A stretch of DNA of 64,000 nt from Streptomyces sp. NBC_01237. Lineage in GTDB: Bacteria; Actinomycetota; Actinomycetes; Streptomycetales; Streptomycetaceae. A program made the position numbers and the translations under genes. Under the pieces are notes generated by a model. The model was not told where the DNA came from. It saw nothing but the letters and a program-made list of their open reading frames with translations, and made no database searches. Of this stretch, positions 41,591 through 50,727 are shown piece by piece. Within the stretch, counting starts at the first letter, position 1, and each line of letters opens with the position of its first letter. The stretch covers positions 124,001 through 188,000 of the forward strand of contig NZ_CP108509.1 of NCBI RefSeq assembly GCF_035917275.1. The letters are read 5' to 3'.

Positions 41591-41974
41591 TCAGGTGCTG
41601 GTGGGCGCGGTGGTCGTACTGCTGAGCTGTTCCCGGATCTGTTCGGCGAGGTCGAGGACGACGTCGACGGGCAGCGCGCGGGTGCCTTGGTAGGTGGTGC
41701 GGATCCGTCCGTTGTCGCGGCTGCTGATCATGTTCGTTGTCACCTGGGTGTCGGTGTCCGAGATGGCGATCGTCGCTCCGCCGAGGTGTGCCAGGGTGTG
41801 GAATCGGTCGCCGGGGTCGGCGATGGCGTCGATGCGGTCGGCCAGGAGCGCGGCGATGCCGCGTACCGACGTGATGGTCGCGCCGTCACGCTCCCGGGTC
41901 CTGACCTTGGCGTTGATGACCGTGCCGGCTTCGGGTCCGTCGGTGATGGTGTAGGTGGCGGTCAGGTCGATCAT
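41591..41974 (-). CDS. Unrecognised 127-residue protein
   Basis: Balanced composition with repeated beta-like stretches (TATYTITDGPEAGTVINAKV, TITSVRGIAALLADRIDAIA). No signal peptide or known motif. It lies between the small genes and the 42044 gene on the same strand, with gaps of 62 and 69 nt, so it may belong to one transcription unit. Confidence 0.6.
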   Translation of the reverse strand: MIDLTATYTITDGPEAGTVINAKVRTRERDGATITSVRGIAALLADRIDAIADPGDRFHTLAHLGGATIAISDTDTQVTTNMISSRDNGRIRTTYQGTRALPVDVVLDLAEQIREQLSSTTTAPTST

Positions 41975-42043
41975 GGCGGCTTCTGCTTCCTGGTGCGCAT
42001 GGCACCGGTGGTCGGGTGGGAGGTGCGTTGGGCGTCGGCGGCG

Positions 42044-43168
42044 TCAGTACCGGTCTCTTCCGGTCGCCTTGATCGCCTCTACGTAGTCGCGGCGGGCGCT
42101 CCGGGCGTCCACGAGGGTGCTGTCCGGAGCGTTGTTGCGGACCATGTACGCGCCGCTGAGGTAGTGCCTGACCCGCTGGGACGCCTCGGCCAGGGGCACC
42201 CCGACCGTGGCGGCGTAGCGGGGGGCGAGGACGGCCACCGCGTCCCCGAGGGTTCCGTCGAATCCCGGGATGTACTGACCGCCGGGGGCCGGGATGTGCG
42301 TGCTGTCGTCGGGGTCGGGCGGGTTGAGGGGGTGGGGTTCGCGGAGGAGCACGTCCGTGGTGGCGACTACGTGTTCGTCGTCGCTCACCGTTTTGACGGG
42401 GTCGACCCGGTAGGTGGGGGTGCGGCCGGTCCTCGCGTATTCCTCCAGTAGCCCGTGGTCGGGGAGGATCCTGAGCACGGCGTCGAATTCGGGGTCCCCG
42501 TCCAGCCAGGTGATCACCTCGGCGGGCAGCCGGTCGTGCAGGCGGGTGCGCTCGATCAGCCGGCCGGTCCGCACCTCACCGCTCGACCCCTCCCAGGGGC
42601 TGATCAGAGCCACGGTGTACCTCTCCGGTACCCGCTGCAGGCCGAAGATCGCCTCGTGCTCGGCGTGGAGCTGGGAGAAGCGGGCCGGCTTGAGGCCCAG
42701 CCGTTCCGCGGACCGGGCCTGTGCGCCGCGCTCGTTCCCCTCCAGGGAGGCGGCCCAGGCGACCATGCGGCCGCGCTCGGTCTTGGCGGCTGCCACCGCC
42801 CGGCGGCCGGTCTCCGCGAGCTGGGCCAGACGCGCCCACGGGCGCTCGACCGCCGCCAGGCGCTCCCAGTCGATCCGGTAGAGCGGCTGCTCGTCCGGCC
42901 GGTCGGCGCTGTCGCGCCCGGCGGTGGCCAGCATCTGGTCCACCCACTGGGGGCTGCGCCGGAAGCGGCGGCTCGCGCGGACCTGCGCCCCGTGGCGGCC
43001 GTGCTGACGGGCCAGCACTTCCACCTCCTGGGCGACGATGCGGCCACGGGCGGCGGTGACCTCGGCGGTGGCCTCGGCCCCGAGGGTGGCGAGCCGGGCC
43101 TGCCGGACATCGGCCGGTAGGCCCGCCAGTGCTTTGGTGTCCAGCTCGAAGAATGTGTACGGCAGCAT
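42044..43168 (-). CDS. Unrecognised 374-residue protein, plasmid-like context
   Basis: From ATG 43168 with GGAG nine bases upstream. The N-terminal half is alpha-helical and basic, with a helix-turn-helix-like pattern near LARQHGRHGAQVRASRRFRR and ERNGAQARSAERLGLKPAR-like repeats (AQARSAERLGLKPARFS), suggesting DNA binding. The C-terminal half contains Asp/Pro-rich stretches. It starts just downstream of the 43206-43246 palindrome, a possible operator. I cannot assign a family. Confidence 0.6.
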   Translation of the reverse strand: MLPYTFFELDTKALAGLPADVRQARLATLGAEATAEVTAARGRIVAQEVEVLARQHGRHGAQVRASRRFRRSPQWVDQMLATAGRDSADRPDEQPLYRIDWERLAAVERPWARLAQLAETGRRAVAAAKTERGRMVAWAASLEGNERGAQARSAERLGLKPARFSQLHAEHEAIFGLQRVPERYTVALISPWEGSSGEVRTGRLIERTRLHDRLPAEVITWLDGDPEFDAVLRILPDHGLLEEYARTGRTPTYRVDPVKTVSDDEHVVATTDVLLREPHPLNPPDPDDSTHIPAPGGQYIPGFDGTLGDAVAVLAPRYAATVGVPLAEASQRVRHYLSGAYMVRNNAPDSTLVDARSARRDYVEAIKATGRDRY

Positions 43169-43205
43169 GCGACGGGCTCCTTCTGATCGAGTATCAGAAC
43201 CCAAA

Positions 43206-43246
43206 ATTTACCCCCCTCTTGATGTTTCATCAAGAGGGGGGTAAAT
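43206..43246. repeat. Perfect 19-bp palindrome with 3-nt loop
   Basis: ATTTACCCCCCTCTTGATG, loop TTT, then its exact complement, 38 nt upstream of the 42044 gene's start. This unusually long perfect hairpin may be an operator, a terminator for incoming transcription, or a replication or transfer structure. Confidence 0.8.
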
Positions 43247-43362
43247 GGATTGTTCTTGCGAATGCCCCCCTATCCGGGGTGCTGGTTCGTAGCCAGAGGA
43301 CGGCCAGGAGAGATGCCCCTGGACTTGCGGCCGGGACGGGTTCGCCCCGCAGGAGGCACCCC

Positions 43363-43590
43363 TGACGCGCCAGCCTGGCTGGGCGAGCTCCCGGCGGTGC
43401 AGGTCCTGCGCACGATGTGGGTCTAGGACGGCCACCGTGCCGCGACCGAGGCCGGGGTGGAGGTGAAGGGGCAGGCGAGCGTAGGCCTCCCGCCCGGCAG
43501 ACTGCGGCTGGCCTCGCCGTACAACACGGACGCGCGCCACGGTCAAGAAGTCCTCGACCATGCCCGCCTCGACCTCTCCCCCGCCGCGTG
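43363..43590 (+). pseudogene. IS1182-type transposase fragment
   Basis: Read in frame: DAPAWLGELPAVQVLRTMWV, an internal stop, then ATEAGVEVKGQASVGLPPGR and LRLASPYNTDARHG. These match the middle of IS1182-family transposases (the SPYDTDAR region with a catalytic Asp). The start, the rest of the catalytic domain and the ends are missing, so it is a dead fragment. From 43591 to 44038 no gene is convincing. Confidence 0.65.
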
Positions 43591-44038
43591 ACCGAGTGAA
43601 ACCGGCTCGATCGACACTGGCCGTAAACGGTCGGCCTTCGGAGACTGAGGAGGGCTGGTCGTCAGGTGAAGAAGGGGGAGAGCGCTGCGGTGACGGCGGC
43701 GGCGAGGGCGAGGGCGAGGACTGCGGCGAAGGTGCCGGCAACGGGGTGGATTGCCTGGGACTGGGATCCCACCGACCCTGACGAGATCATCACCGTCTCC
43801 GAGCACGACCTGCTGCCCAGGGACCGCGGCGCTTTGGCAACCGCCGAGCACCGCCCGCAGCCGGGCGTCCTGGCCTATGCTCGGGCTGTCCCTTCGCGGC
43901 GGCAGAACTACCGAAGAGGCGTGGCAGGTGCCGGGGACCGGCACCTGAGGATCGCAACGACGCACATGTGCCGTCGCACCTGCCTGTCTCCGGGCGGGTG
44001 CAACGGCGGTCCGCACACGCCACGCATCGGGAGCACCC

Positions 44039-44860
44039 ATGGCCTTCCTCGCCCTTGTCCTCGACACCCACGACTACGACGGTCTGTCCGACCTCCTGCG
44101 GGAGGCGGTGATCCGCCGCCAGCGGCGGGAAGACCCCGGATCGTGGAGCCTGGCCCTGCTCGCCCAGGACCACAAGGTGCCTGTCGCCGAAGTCCGTGAG
44201 GCACTCGCGCAGGGCGGCCACCCGATCCTCGACCGGACCACCCCGGGCTGCCTGCTGGGCCGGTTCGCCGGTATCTCCGCCTGGGTGGACGACCGCGTCA
44301 AGAACGGCACCACCCGAAAGATGGTCGACATGTCCCTGGCCCCGGGTTTCCTCTGGCCACCGCTGGCCGTCATCGACTGGGCGCAGCGCCTGAAGCGGGA
44401 CATGAAGCGGCTGCGGCCGGATCAGGAGGCCTCGACGCGCGCCGCACTTCGGTCCGTACACGCCCTCATGGACGGTGCCGACATGTGCAACCAGCCCCTC
44501 AAAGAACGGGAACTGAGCCGGGCCATGCACGCGCACGCGGAGCAGCGCAGCGTGCTGGACCGCGCCGGCTCCGCGGAGACGGCCCGCGAGTCAGACCGGG
44601 CCGTCGCACTGGCGAAGCGGACGAAGGAGGCGCTGCTGCGGACCACCGGATGGGAGGCCGACCGGCTGGCCCGCCTCACGGTGCGGGACGTGGCGCTGCT
44701 GGACGGCGGGCAGACGGTGGAGCTCGGCGGCCCGGCCCTGGACAGCCCCGTGCGGCAGTACGTCGGATGGCGGGCCGGTGCCCTGGTATCGGCCCTGGCC
44801 GCCGACCGGGAAGAGGACGAACTGCTGCTTGACGGTGCGTCCGGCCGCGTAGCCCCGTAA
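44039..44860 (+). CDS. Unrecognised 273-residue protein
   Basis: From ATG 44039 with GGGAGCACCC upstream. Early part: a winged-helix-like segment (WSLALLAQDHKVPVAEVREA, LAQGGHPILDRTTPGCLLG). C-terminal part LLRTTGWEADRLARLTVRDV is faintly like the first part of tyrosine-recombinase catalytic domains, but no catalytic set is present. It is followed by 263 bp without a gene. Function not assigned. Confidence 0.6.
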   Translation: MAFLALVLDTHDYDGLSDLLREAVIRRQRREDPGSWSLALLAQDHKVPVAEVREALAQGGHPILDRTTPGCLLGRFAGISAWVDDRVKNGTTRKMVDMSLAPGFLWPPLAVIDWAQRLKRDMKRLRPDQEASTRAALRSVHALMDGADMCNQPLKERELSRAMHAHAEQRSVLDRAGSAETARESDRAVALAKRTKEALLRTTGWEADRLARLTVRDVALLDGGQTVELGGPALDSPVRQYVGWRAGALVSALAADREEDELLLDGASGRVAP

Positions 44861-45123
44861 CCGGCCGGTACATCGGGGCTGCGGTCCACCGCAGAGCCGG
44901 AACGGCGAGCGCCCTGCGCGAGCACGGCACAGTCGCGTCCGTGCCCCGGGCAACGCGGGGCGCGGACAACTCGGCGACGGATCGAGCAGGCGCGCCTGGT
45001 GTTCGCGTGGGGGCCCCTATGGTTTTCGTCAAGGGAGTCCGGCGGTCCGAGCTGGAGTTCGGGCGGGGCTGAGGCAGCCTGGACTCTGCATACTGGGCAT
45101 CGGTTGTCTGTTGGGGAGAGCTG

Positions 45124-45342
45124 ATGAGTGCGTGGGCAGAGCTTGCATGGCGTCTGGTCTTTGGGGCCGCCGCTTTGGTGGTGGCGTTCAACTACCGAGA
45201 CGTTGCGTGGCGTGTCCATAACTTCATGGCGAATACGGTGGGAGTCAGCCGGATTCTGACGCCTGCGATCGTCAGGGCAACCTTTGGGTTCCTCGCGGTT
45301 GCCTTGCTGGTAGAGGTCGCGATGGGTCTGGCCCGGTCCTGA
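45124..45342 (+). CDS. Small membrane protein
   Basis: 72 residues with two hydrophobic spans (LAWRLVFGAAALVVAFNY, about 7-24, and FGFLAVALLVEVAMGLA, about 54-70) around a short polar loop containing RDVAWRVHNF. GGGGAGAG ribosome site upstream of ATG. No family recognised; a two-span inner-membrane protein. Confidence 0.6.
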   Translation: MSAWAELAWRLVFGAAALVVAFNYRDVAWRVHNFMANTVGVSRILTPAIVRATFGFLAVALLVEVAMGLARS

Positions 45343-45374
45343 GTGGCTGTCGAGCAACGGCAGATGGCTCAAGT

Positions 45375-46338
45375 CGTTTTGGCTGATCGTGCCTCGTAGA
45401 AGGTGCCGTCGCAGAGCATTGCGAAGAGGACGTCGGCCCGGCGTCTGGCGAGGCAGAGCAGAGCCTGGGTGTGGTGTTTGCCTTGCGCGATCTTCTTGTC
45501 GTAATAGGTCCGGGATGCCGGGTCGGAGTTCCTCGATCCGCCCGGCCAGCAGTTTCCGCTGGTCCAGGACGGCCGTCAGCGATCCGGCCAGGCTCGGGAC
45601 GATGAGGGCGGCCGCTTCGGTCCCCGGAACGGTCACGGTCTGTTCGTCCAGCGCGGCGAAGATTTCCTTGACCAGCCGCTCGGCCATCCGCAGCGCCTTC
45701 GGCCGCAGCAGCGTGACCAGCCGCCGACGCCCGCCTTGTGTATCTGTGCCGGGGACCCGAACCGCTCCAGCAGGCCGAGGACGGCCGGGTGCTGCAGCCG
45801 CGGCCCCAGCACCCGCTCCAGCGACGGGTGGATCTGCGTCAGCAGGCCGTGGAGCCGGTTCGCGACCCGGGTCGATTCCCCGGCCAGGTCGTCGTCGAAG
45901 CCGACGATCATCTCCAGCTCGGCGATCGTCTCGTCCTCGCCGTCGATCGCCGCAGCGTGTGCGGCATCGCGCGGGCCGCGTCCGCGATGGTGAACGCCTC
46001 CCTGGCCTCGGTCTTCGCCTCGCCCGCGTAGAGGTCGGCGATCCGTCGCATCGTCAGGCCCGAAGGTAGCCGACTGGGCAGCCCATGTCCCGCGCGACCG
46101 CCAGCGGCAGGCTCCGATCGAGGCGGGCTGGTCGACCACGACCAGCACGGTGCCGTGCTTGGTCTGGAGTTTCACGAACACTTCGCGGAGCTTGGTTCGG
46201 TGTTCGGCAGACACTTGTCGAGAGCCTTCTTGCGGCTGGCGTGATGGCGGTGGCGTGGTGTTCGCTCTTGCCGACGTCCAGGCCGAGGAAGACGTCGAAA
46301 TTGCCGATGTCGATCACGTGCAGGCCCTCCATGACGCT
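45375..46338 (-). pseudogene. IS110-family transposase remnant
   Basis: In several frames on the minus strand the order follows IS110: NFDVFLGLDVGKSEHHATAI (RuvC-like first Asp), LQTKHGTVLVVVDQPASIGA, LPLAVARDMGCPVGYL, then IAELEMIVGFDDDLAGESTR and VANRLHGLLTQIHPSLERVL, and at the end TYYDKKIAQGKHHTQALLCL and LCDGTFYEARS. Frame breaks occur near 46060, 45960 and 45690, and part of the C-terminal Tnp domain is missing between about 45560 and 45510. It is an inactive copy. Confidence 0.8.
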
Positions 46339-46638
46339 TTCGTCCGGCCTTGCCTCGGCATCGAGCTGCCACACCCACGTTACGGAGAGCTCTTCCGGCT
46401 CGGGTGAAGCCGGTACTCAAGCCCCTCATCAGCGGTCCGTCGAAGCCTCCAGGCCCGGTGACACCACCCCCCGGATCATCAACCGCAACAAGGGGGAAGT
46501 CATGCCGGACCCGAAGGCCGGAGGCCCCCTTGCGGAGCCACGAAAAAGGTGACGGGGGGCAAGGGGTGGAGCGGGGCGTGACACCGGGCATGTCCGGTCG
46601 TTAAACCCGGTCGGGACAGACGTCACGTCATGTCGCAC

Positions 46639-46670
46639 GGAGACCCCGGGCCCCCACACCCGGGGTCTCC
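46639..46670. terminator. 12-bp perfect hairpin
   Basis: GGAGACCCCGGG / CCCGGGGTCTCC with an 8-nt loop, in the gene-free stretch 46375-46909 after the IS110 remnant. It may terminate transcription leaving the remnant; no T-tract. Otherwise I see nothing in this 535-bp gap. Confidence 0.45.
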
Positions 46671-46909
46671 TGCTGCCGGAACCCATGAACGGCGCCGTGC
46701 TCCTGGTGCTCGCCGTCCTACGTCATCCCGGCGACGAACGACGGTGGACGATGACGTACACGGCGATCCCAGCCGGGACGGCCAGCCGCACGAGAGGACC
46801 TGGCCCATGACCGAGACCGACCGCACCACGCACGTCCTGCCCCGGGCTGAACAACGCCGCCCCGGGGTCCCTCAGAGATCCAGAACCTCAAATTACTAAC
46901 GAATTAGAG

Positions 46910-47335
46910 GTGTCGTCCTCCGGGACCGGCTTGCCTGCGGGGTCTGGCCTGCATAAACGGACCGTGTCCGTTCTTTTTTTGGGGGGCCCTACCTCCGGCA
47001 GTACCTCCGGTCCCCCGTCCGGAACAACCGTCCAGCCGCCCTCCGGTGCAACCCCTCCGGGCGGCTCGGGAAGGGCGCTGGAGGGGGATGACGGGTGTCC
47101 GCGTCCGGCGTCCGCTCGTTGCCTGCTCATGGATGACTTCGGAATCGTCGGTCGCATCGAGGTCCGGCCCGAGCTGGGCACGGGTCCGCTCGGGTGCGTG
47201 CAATGCGCGCTGACGCTGAGAGTTTTCGAGCTGCTGGCCGGTCCGGACACCTCGGCGGCACCGGGTACCTGCCCGGAGTGCGGCACGCCGCACTCCGAGG
47301 TCACCGCCCCGGTCGGCGTGCCCGCCAGGTCGTGA
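46910..47335 (+). CDS. Possible small zinc-ribbon protein
   Basis: 141 codons; a shorter start at 47128 is also possible. The first half is low-complexity (Gly/Ser/Pro). The second half, LGCVQCALTLRVFELLAGPD and then CPECGTPHSEV, has two CxxC pairs that could bind zinc. It is the only protein-like frame in this stretch, but the evidence is modest. Confidence 0.35.
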   Translation: MSSSGTGLPAGSGLHKRTVSVLFLGGPTSGSTSGPPSGTTVQPPSGATPPGGSGRALEGDDGCPRPASARCLLMDDFGIVGRIEVRPELGTGPLGCVQCALTLRVFELLAGPDTSAAPGTCPECGTPHSEVTAPVGVPARS

Positions 47336-47405
47336 TGCGTAGGGGCCTACTCGCCGTGTCCATCGGCTGCGGCCGACAAGCGCCCCTCAGCGGGGGCTCG
47401 TCCTA

Positions 47406-47435
47406 CGGGGCCGGGCCCGCAGACCGGTGAACCCC
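47406..47435. repeat. 30-bp direct repeat, copy 1
   Basis: A 30-bp sequence (starting CGGGGCCGGGCCCGC) is repeated exactly at 52416-52445, 5,010 bp away, and similarity continues weakly beyond. It could be a recombination footprint or a shared end of something lost. From 47436 to 47730 nothing recognisable is present. Confidence 0.7.
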
Positions 47436-47730
47436 ACGACCCCCGCCTCAGTGATATCCACGTGCCGCTGGTGAACTGTCGGTATTCGAGAGCTGCAGTA
47501 TTCGCCCACCGGGTGAGGGGCTCTGGGAGCCTGGCCGGCTGAGAACACTTCTGGTCCAGCCGGGTCGTGGCCGAGCAAAACCGGTGGTGACGGCGATCTG
47601 GCTGAAGGTCGGGGGCCGCGGCTCTCGTGAGACCGGGCAGGACTTTTTCGCAGCTGGCCTGTTTACGGGAGCCTTCGGCGGCCATACGGGGTTTCGTAGG
47701 ACGTTTCCGTCGAACAGGGAGTGATCAGCT

Positions 47731-47904
47731 GTGTCCGGTGAGCAGAAGGCCGAGGCGAAGACCGAGCAGGCCAAGGGCAAGTTCAAGGAGACCGCCGGCC
47801 GCGTTACGGGCGATGAGAGGCTGACCGCCGAGGGCCGCGCGGAGCAGGCCAAGGGCGACGCCCGTGAGGCCAAGGAGAAGGCCAAGGACGTCTTCAAGCA
47901 CTGA
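47731..47904 (+). CDS. CsbD-family stress protein
   Basis: 57 residues from a GTG at 47731 (AGGGAG upstream). VSGEQKAEAKTEQAKGKFKE and TAEGRAEQAKGDAREAKEKA show the Lys/Glu/Ala-rich repeat pattern of CsbD, a small general-stress protein, usually under alternative sigma factor control. It is monocistronic and is followed at once by a very strong hairpin. Confidence 0.9.
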   Translation: MSGEQKAEAKTEQAKGKFKETAGRVTGDERLTAEGRAEQAKGDAREAKEKAKDVFKH

Positions 47905-47909
47905 TCGTC

Positions 47910-47957
47910 ATGCCGCAGGGGCCGGGACCGCAGGAGCGGTCCCGGCCCCTGCGGCAT
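47910..47957 (+). terminator. 21-bp perfect stem terminator after csbD
   Basis: Stem 47910-47930 / 47937-47957 (starts ATGCCGCAGGGGCCGGGACC) with a 6-nt loop begins 6 nt after the csbD-like stop. No T-tract, but the strength and place indicate a terminator or mRNA-stabilising hairpin. Confidence 0.75.
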
Positions 47958-48105
47958 GCGCGTGCATTGCCGGTCTGGGTCAGGCGGCGGGCTCGGTGCC
48001 TCCGACGTGCGCTGGGTGCACGTCAGGGCCAGGCTTGCCCGGCCCGTAAGGGGCTTGCCCAGCCGGTGGGGTCCTGCCCCGGGTCATCGGCGGGTGACCG
48101 CGGCG

Positions 48106-48363
48106 TCAACCCCGAGCGCGACCAGGACGAGTCCGCCAGTGCGGGGCGCTCGTACAGCACGTACAGGGCACCGCCGGCCGCAAGAGTGTCGACCGCCCCC
48201 AGAGGCAGCGCACCGACGTCAGCCACCCGGGCGTCCGGGGGCGACGGGGCAGGGGGCAGGGGGCAGGGGGCAGGGGGCAGGGGGCAGTCTGCAACGGCAC
48301 GGCCGGGGTGGTGACGCTGGTGGCGGCCGGGGTTGTGATCGGGGGCGTCTGCTGGATCGTCAC
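48106..48363 (-). CDS. Small protein gene carrying a heptanucleotide repeat
   Basis: 85 codons from a GTG at 48363, with a strong GAGGAGAG ribosome site four bases upstream. The beginning, TIQQTPPITTPAATSVTTPA, is protein-like. The middle is a Pro/Cys run encoded by the AGGGGGC repeat (48246-48287). In frame the tail is Arg/Trp/Cys-rich and unnatural, but one frame over it reads DARVADVGALPLGAVDTLAA and GGALYVLYERPALADSSW, which looks like real protein. A gain or loss of repeat units (7 nt each) would change the frame. Family not recognised. Confidence 0.5.
   Translation of the reverse strand: MTIQQTPPITTPAATSVTTPAVPLQTAPCPLPPAPCPLPRRPRTPGWLTSVRCLWGRSTLLRPAVPCTCCTSAPHWRTRPGRARG
48246..48287. 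repeat. Tandem heptamer AGGGGGC repeat
   Basis: Five perfect AGGGGGC units (48251-48285) with partial units at each side, within the coding region of the 48106-48363 gene. Each unit change shifts the frame. G-runs on the plus strand could also form a quadruplex. Confidence 0.85.
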
Positions 48364-48648
48364 GGATCTCTCCTCGGTGTCGATGGGGCGCTCCGGATGA
48401 GCGCGGGGCCACAGTCCGCCTCGGGAGCTTCCCGATTCATTTCTCGCGAATTCCGGTTCCGTCCCTGCTCGGAGACTTCTCTCACGGGGCACCAGACGGA
48501 TTCGCGAACGTCTGACACGGTGTCGCGGACTGCTTGGCAGCACCATGCGACGTGGCGGGGTTAGCCGCGCAGCCCCGCCGGATCGTCGTCATCACCACCC
48601 GCCGGACGCCTGGCCCCGGGGCCGAACACGGACGTACGGGGCACGCGG

Positions 48649-49480
48649 TCACATGTACGCGTGCGAGAATTCGTGGAGGCAGAGCCGGTGCAGATCGTCG
48701 AACGCGCCGAGTTCCAGCGGGAGAAGTCCGCGGGATGTGGGTGCGGTAGGTGGCGCCGACGCAGCGTGCCCTGATGACCATGTGGGGGGTGCTCTGGTCG
48801 GACGGCATGGTCACGCGCCAGTCCCCCGCGACCGGCCCGGACCCCCACCCCTCAATCGCCCAGTCCCCGCCACGGGAGTCGGTGTGCCCGATGACGAGGG
48901 CACCTGCTCCTTCCCCGAAGACCGCCGGGAAAAGCCACTCGTCGAGGCTCGTTCTCCGGGGCGGGGCAGGGACTACGGGTGTGGGCGATGGCGGACAGGT
49001 CATTGCTCCTGGTGACGAAGACCAGGGCATCCGCATCGTTCCGGGCTGCCGTGCGGTGCAACAGGTACTGCGCGTAGTCCAGGGCTTCGTAGAGCCCCGC
49101 GCATCCGGACAGGATGTGCAGGGACGACAGGCCGGGCCGGTGCCACCCGGTCTCACGACGCGCCTCGGCGAGTGCGAACATCTGCCGGTCGTCTCCCGTC
49201 CACGACACATGGATGTGTCGGGCGAGCGAGCCGGGCCGGGCCCCTTCCCGGCCGCTGGAGCGCGCGTAGTCCTCCAGCGCCAGGTGCAGCGCCCGCCGGG
49301 TCATCGCTTCGATGTCAGGATTGAACAGCCGCACGGGAGGCAGAGGACTCGGCGCCGGCCAGTGCCTGGGCCGTGAGGGAGTCGGTGGTGTGTGTCGTCG
49401 CGACGGATGCGATCCCGAGTTTGTCCCGGATGGAAGAGGCCGAGACGTTCTCGACGGCCTCACGTGCCCCTCCTTTCTGT
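48649..49480 (-). pseudogene. Decayed KAS III-like ketosynthase gene
   Basis: Four segments in different frames follow beta-ketoacyl-ACP synthase III. N-terminal: SASSIRDKLGIASVATTHTT. Next: PVRLFNPDIEAMTRRALHLA and LHILSGCAGLYEALDYAQYL with the active-site Cys. Third: WLFPAVFGEGAGALVIGHTD. Last: LPLELGAFDDLHRLCLHEFS, ending at a stop at 48649. At least three frameshifts separate them, so no active enzyme is made. KAS III-like enzymes prime fatty-acid or polyketide chains; this was probably part of a lost biosynthetic cluster. 49481-50166 holds no gene I can name. Confidence 0.7.
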
Positions 49481-50166
49481 GGCGTTTGGGGGCGATGTCC
49501 TCCACGAGCTCCTCTGTGGAACCAGACGCCCGAACGGCCGGCCCTCCTCGCCGTAACCGGCCGTGACGCAGCGTGCGCTCTTGATGGACAGAGATCCCGC
49601 AGGCATGGCCAACTCCTCGTCCCGCCGTGACAGCCACGGTCCAGGCACCGCCCGAAACCGCCTTCATCCTGGCCATGAAAGTGCCGGAGGCGTGCGTCCA
49701 CGTCACCGGGCCACGTCCCGGCCGGCACAGGTTCACCGAGAAACCGTTCCGCCAGAGCCATCTGCCAGAGCAGTCGCAGCACGTCGGCCAGTGGGCAGTC
49801 CGGCTCGCCGGCCAGCCGCACCGTAGCCGGCAGGCACGGTTCCTGGCCGGCCACGGGACGTCGTGGACCAGCCGATCGGGCTCCCGGACAGGCACCAACG
49901 GGCATGAGACCGCGCAACCAGAGCGGCCACCGTGCTTGTCACCGTGTCCGGGTGACGGCGAAGATGCCGTGGCGGCCCGACCCTGCGAGGACCTCCACGA
50001 CCAGGTCCATGTCCAAGCGCCCGCCGCGCTCCTGACCCCTGCCGGCATAGGCAGGGCGACGACCAGCCCGTGCGCCGTCAACCCCGACCGGATCGACGAA
50101 GTGGTGACCGGCCTGGCCGCGGACCGTCCGGCGAAGCCGCCGAGCACGCCCTGTCCTTCGAGCAGG

Positions 50167-50561
50167 CTTGAGAGGGATTCGCGTACAACATCGAGAAGGT
50201 CTGCGAACTCCAGGCCACCGAGCCCGCGGTCGCCGACGTCGTCAGCGGACGCTATCCGGCTGCCGACTGCCTGATGGCCGTCTGCGGCCGGGCACAGGAC
50301 TCCGGCACACGGATCATCGAGCGAGCCCAGCTGGCCGGCGCTGTCCGTCCGGACTTCACCGTCGAGGACCTCCTGCTCTTCTTCGGTACCAACGCTCTGC
50401 TCGCTCGCGCAGTCGCGGACACTGCGCCGGTCGCCCGGCGCCGCCAAGTTGCCTTCTTGCTTGACGGACTGAGTGCGGAAACAGCGCAAGAGGCGATTTC
50501 CGTCGTCCCCCTGACCCCGCAGCGGATATACGACGTGATGGGCAGGCTCGCCGCGCCGTAG
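50167..50561 (+). pseudogene. TetR-family regulator, C-terminal fragment
   Basis: A frame from about 50167 reads FAYNIEKVCELQATEPAVAD, GRYPAADCLMAVCGRAQDSG, and then RIIERAQLAGAVRPDFTVED, LLLFFGTNALLARAVADTAP. This is the ligand-binding half of a TetR regulator (the C-terminal TetR_C pattern with RPDFT...DLLLF). The N-terminal helix-turn-helix is missing and no start codon fits. It is a truncated remnant upstream of the intact SDR/TetR pair. Confidence 0.65.
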
Positions 50562-50727
50562 CACGGTGCGGATGCCTCAGGGAGCGGCAGGAAGCCTCAC
50601 CCCATCCTGGTCCGCCTGCCATTCCCGCCCCAGACGGCCCGCCCCCTGCGTGATATGCCGTTCCTATAAACGACCATTTACGACAATGGCCGCGCGTGGC
50701 ACGCGTGGCCCGAGGTCGCCAGCTCGC

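Noticed and set aside
40922..42451. 509-codon plus-strand frame over the metalloprotease region
   Set aside because: It is antisense to several supported minus-strand genes and has low-complexity composition.
43666..44199. Possible small gene before the 44039 gene
   Set aside because: Its second half overlaps a better supported gene and its start is Ala/Arg low-complexity; no ribosome site stands out.
46630..46899. Possible 89-codon gene
   Set aside because: Starts inside a terminator-like hairpin and has only Arg/Pro/Ser-rich composition.
48245..48291. CRISPR-like or satellite array
   Set aside because: The units are only 7 bp and without spacers; it is a simple tandem repeat, reported as such.
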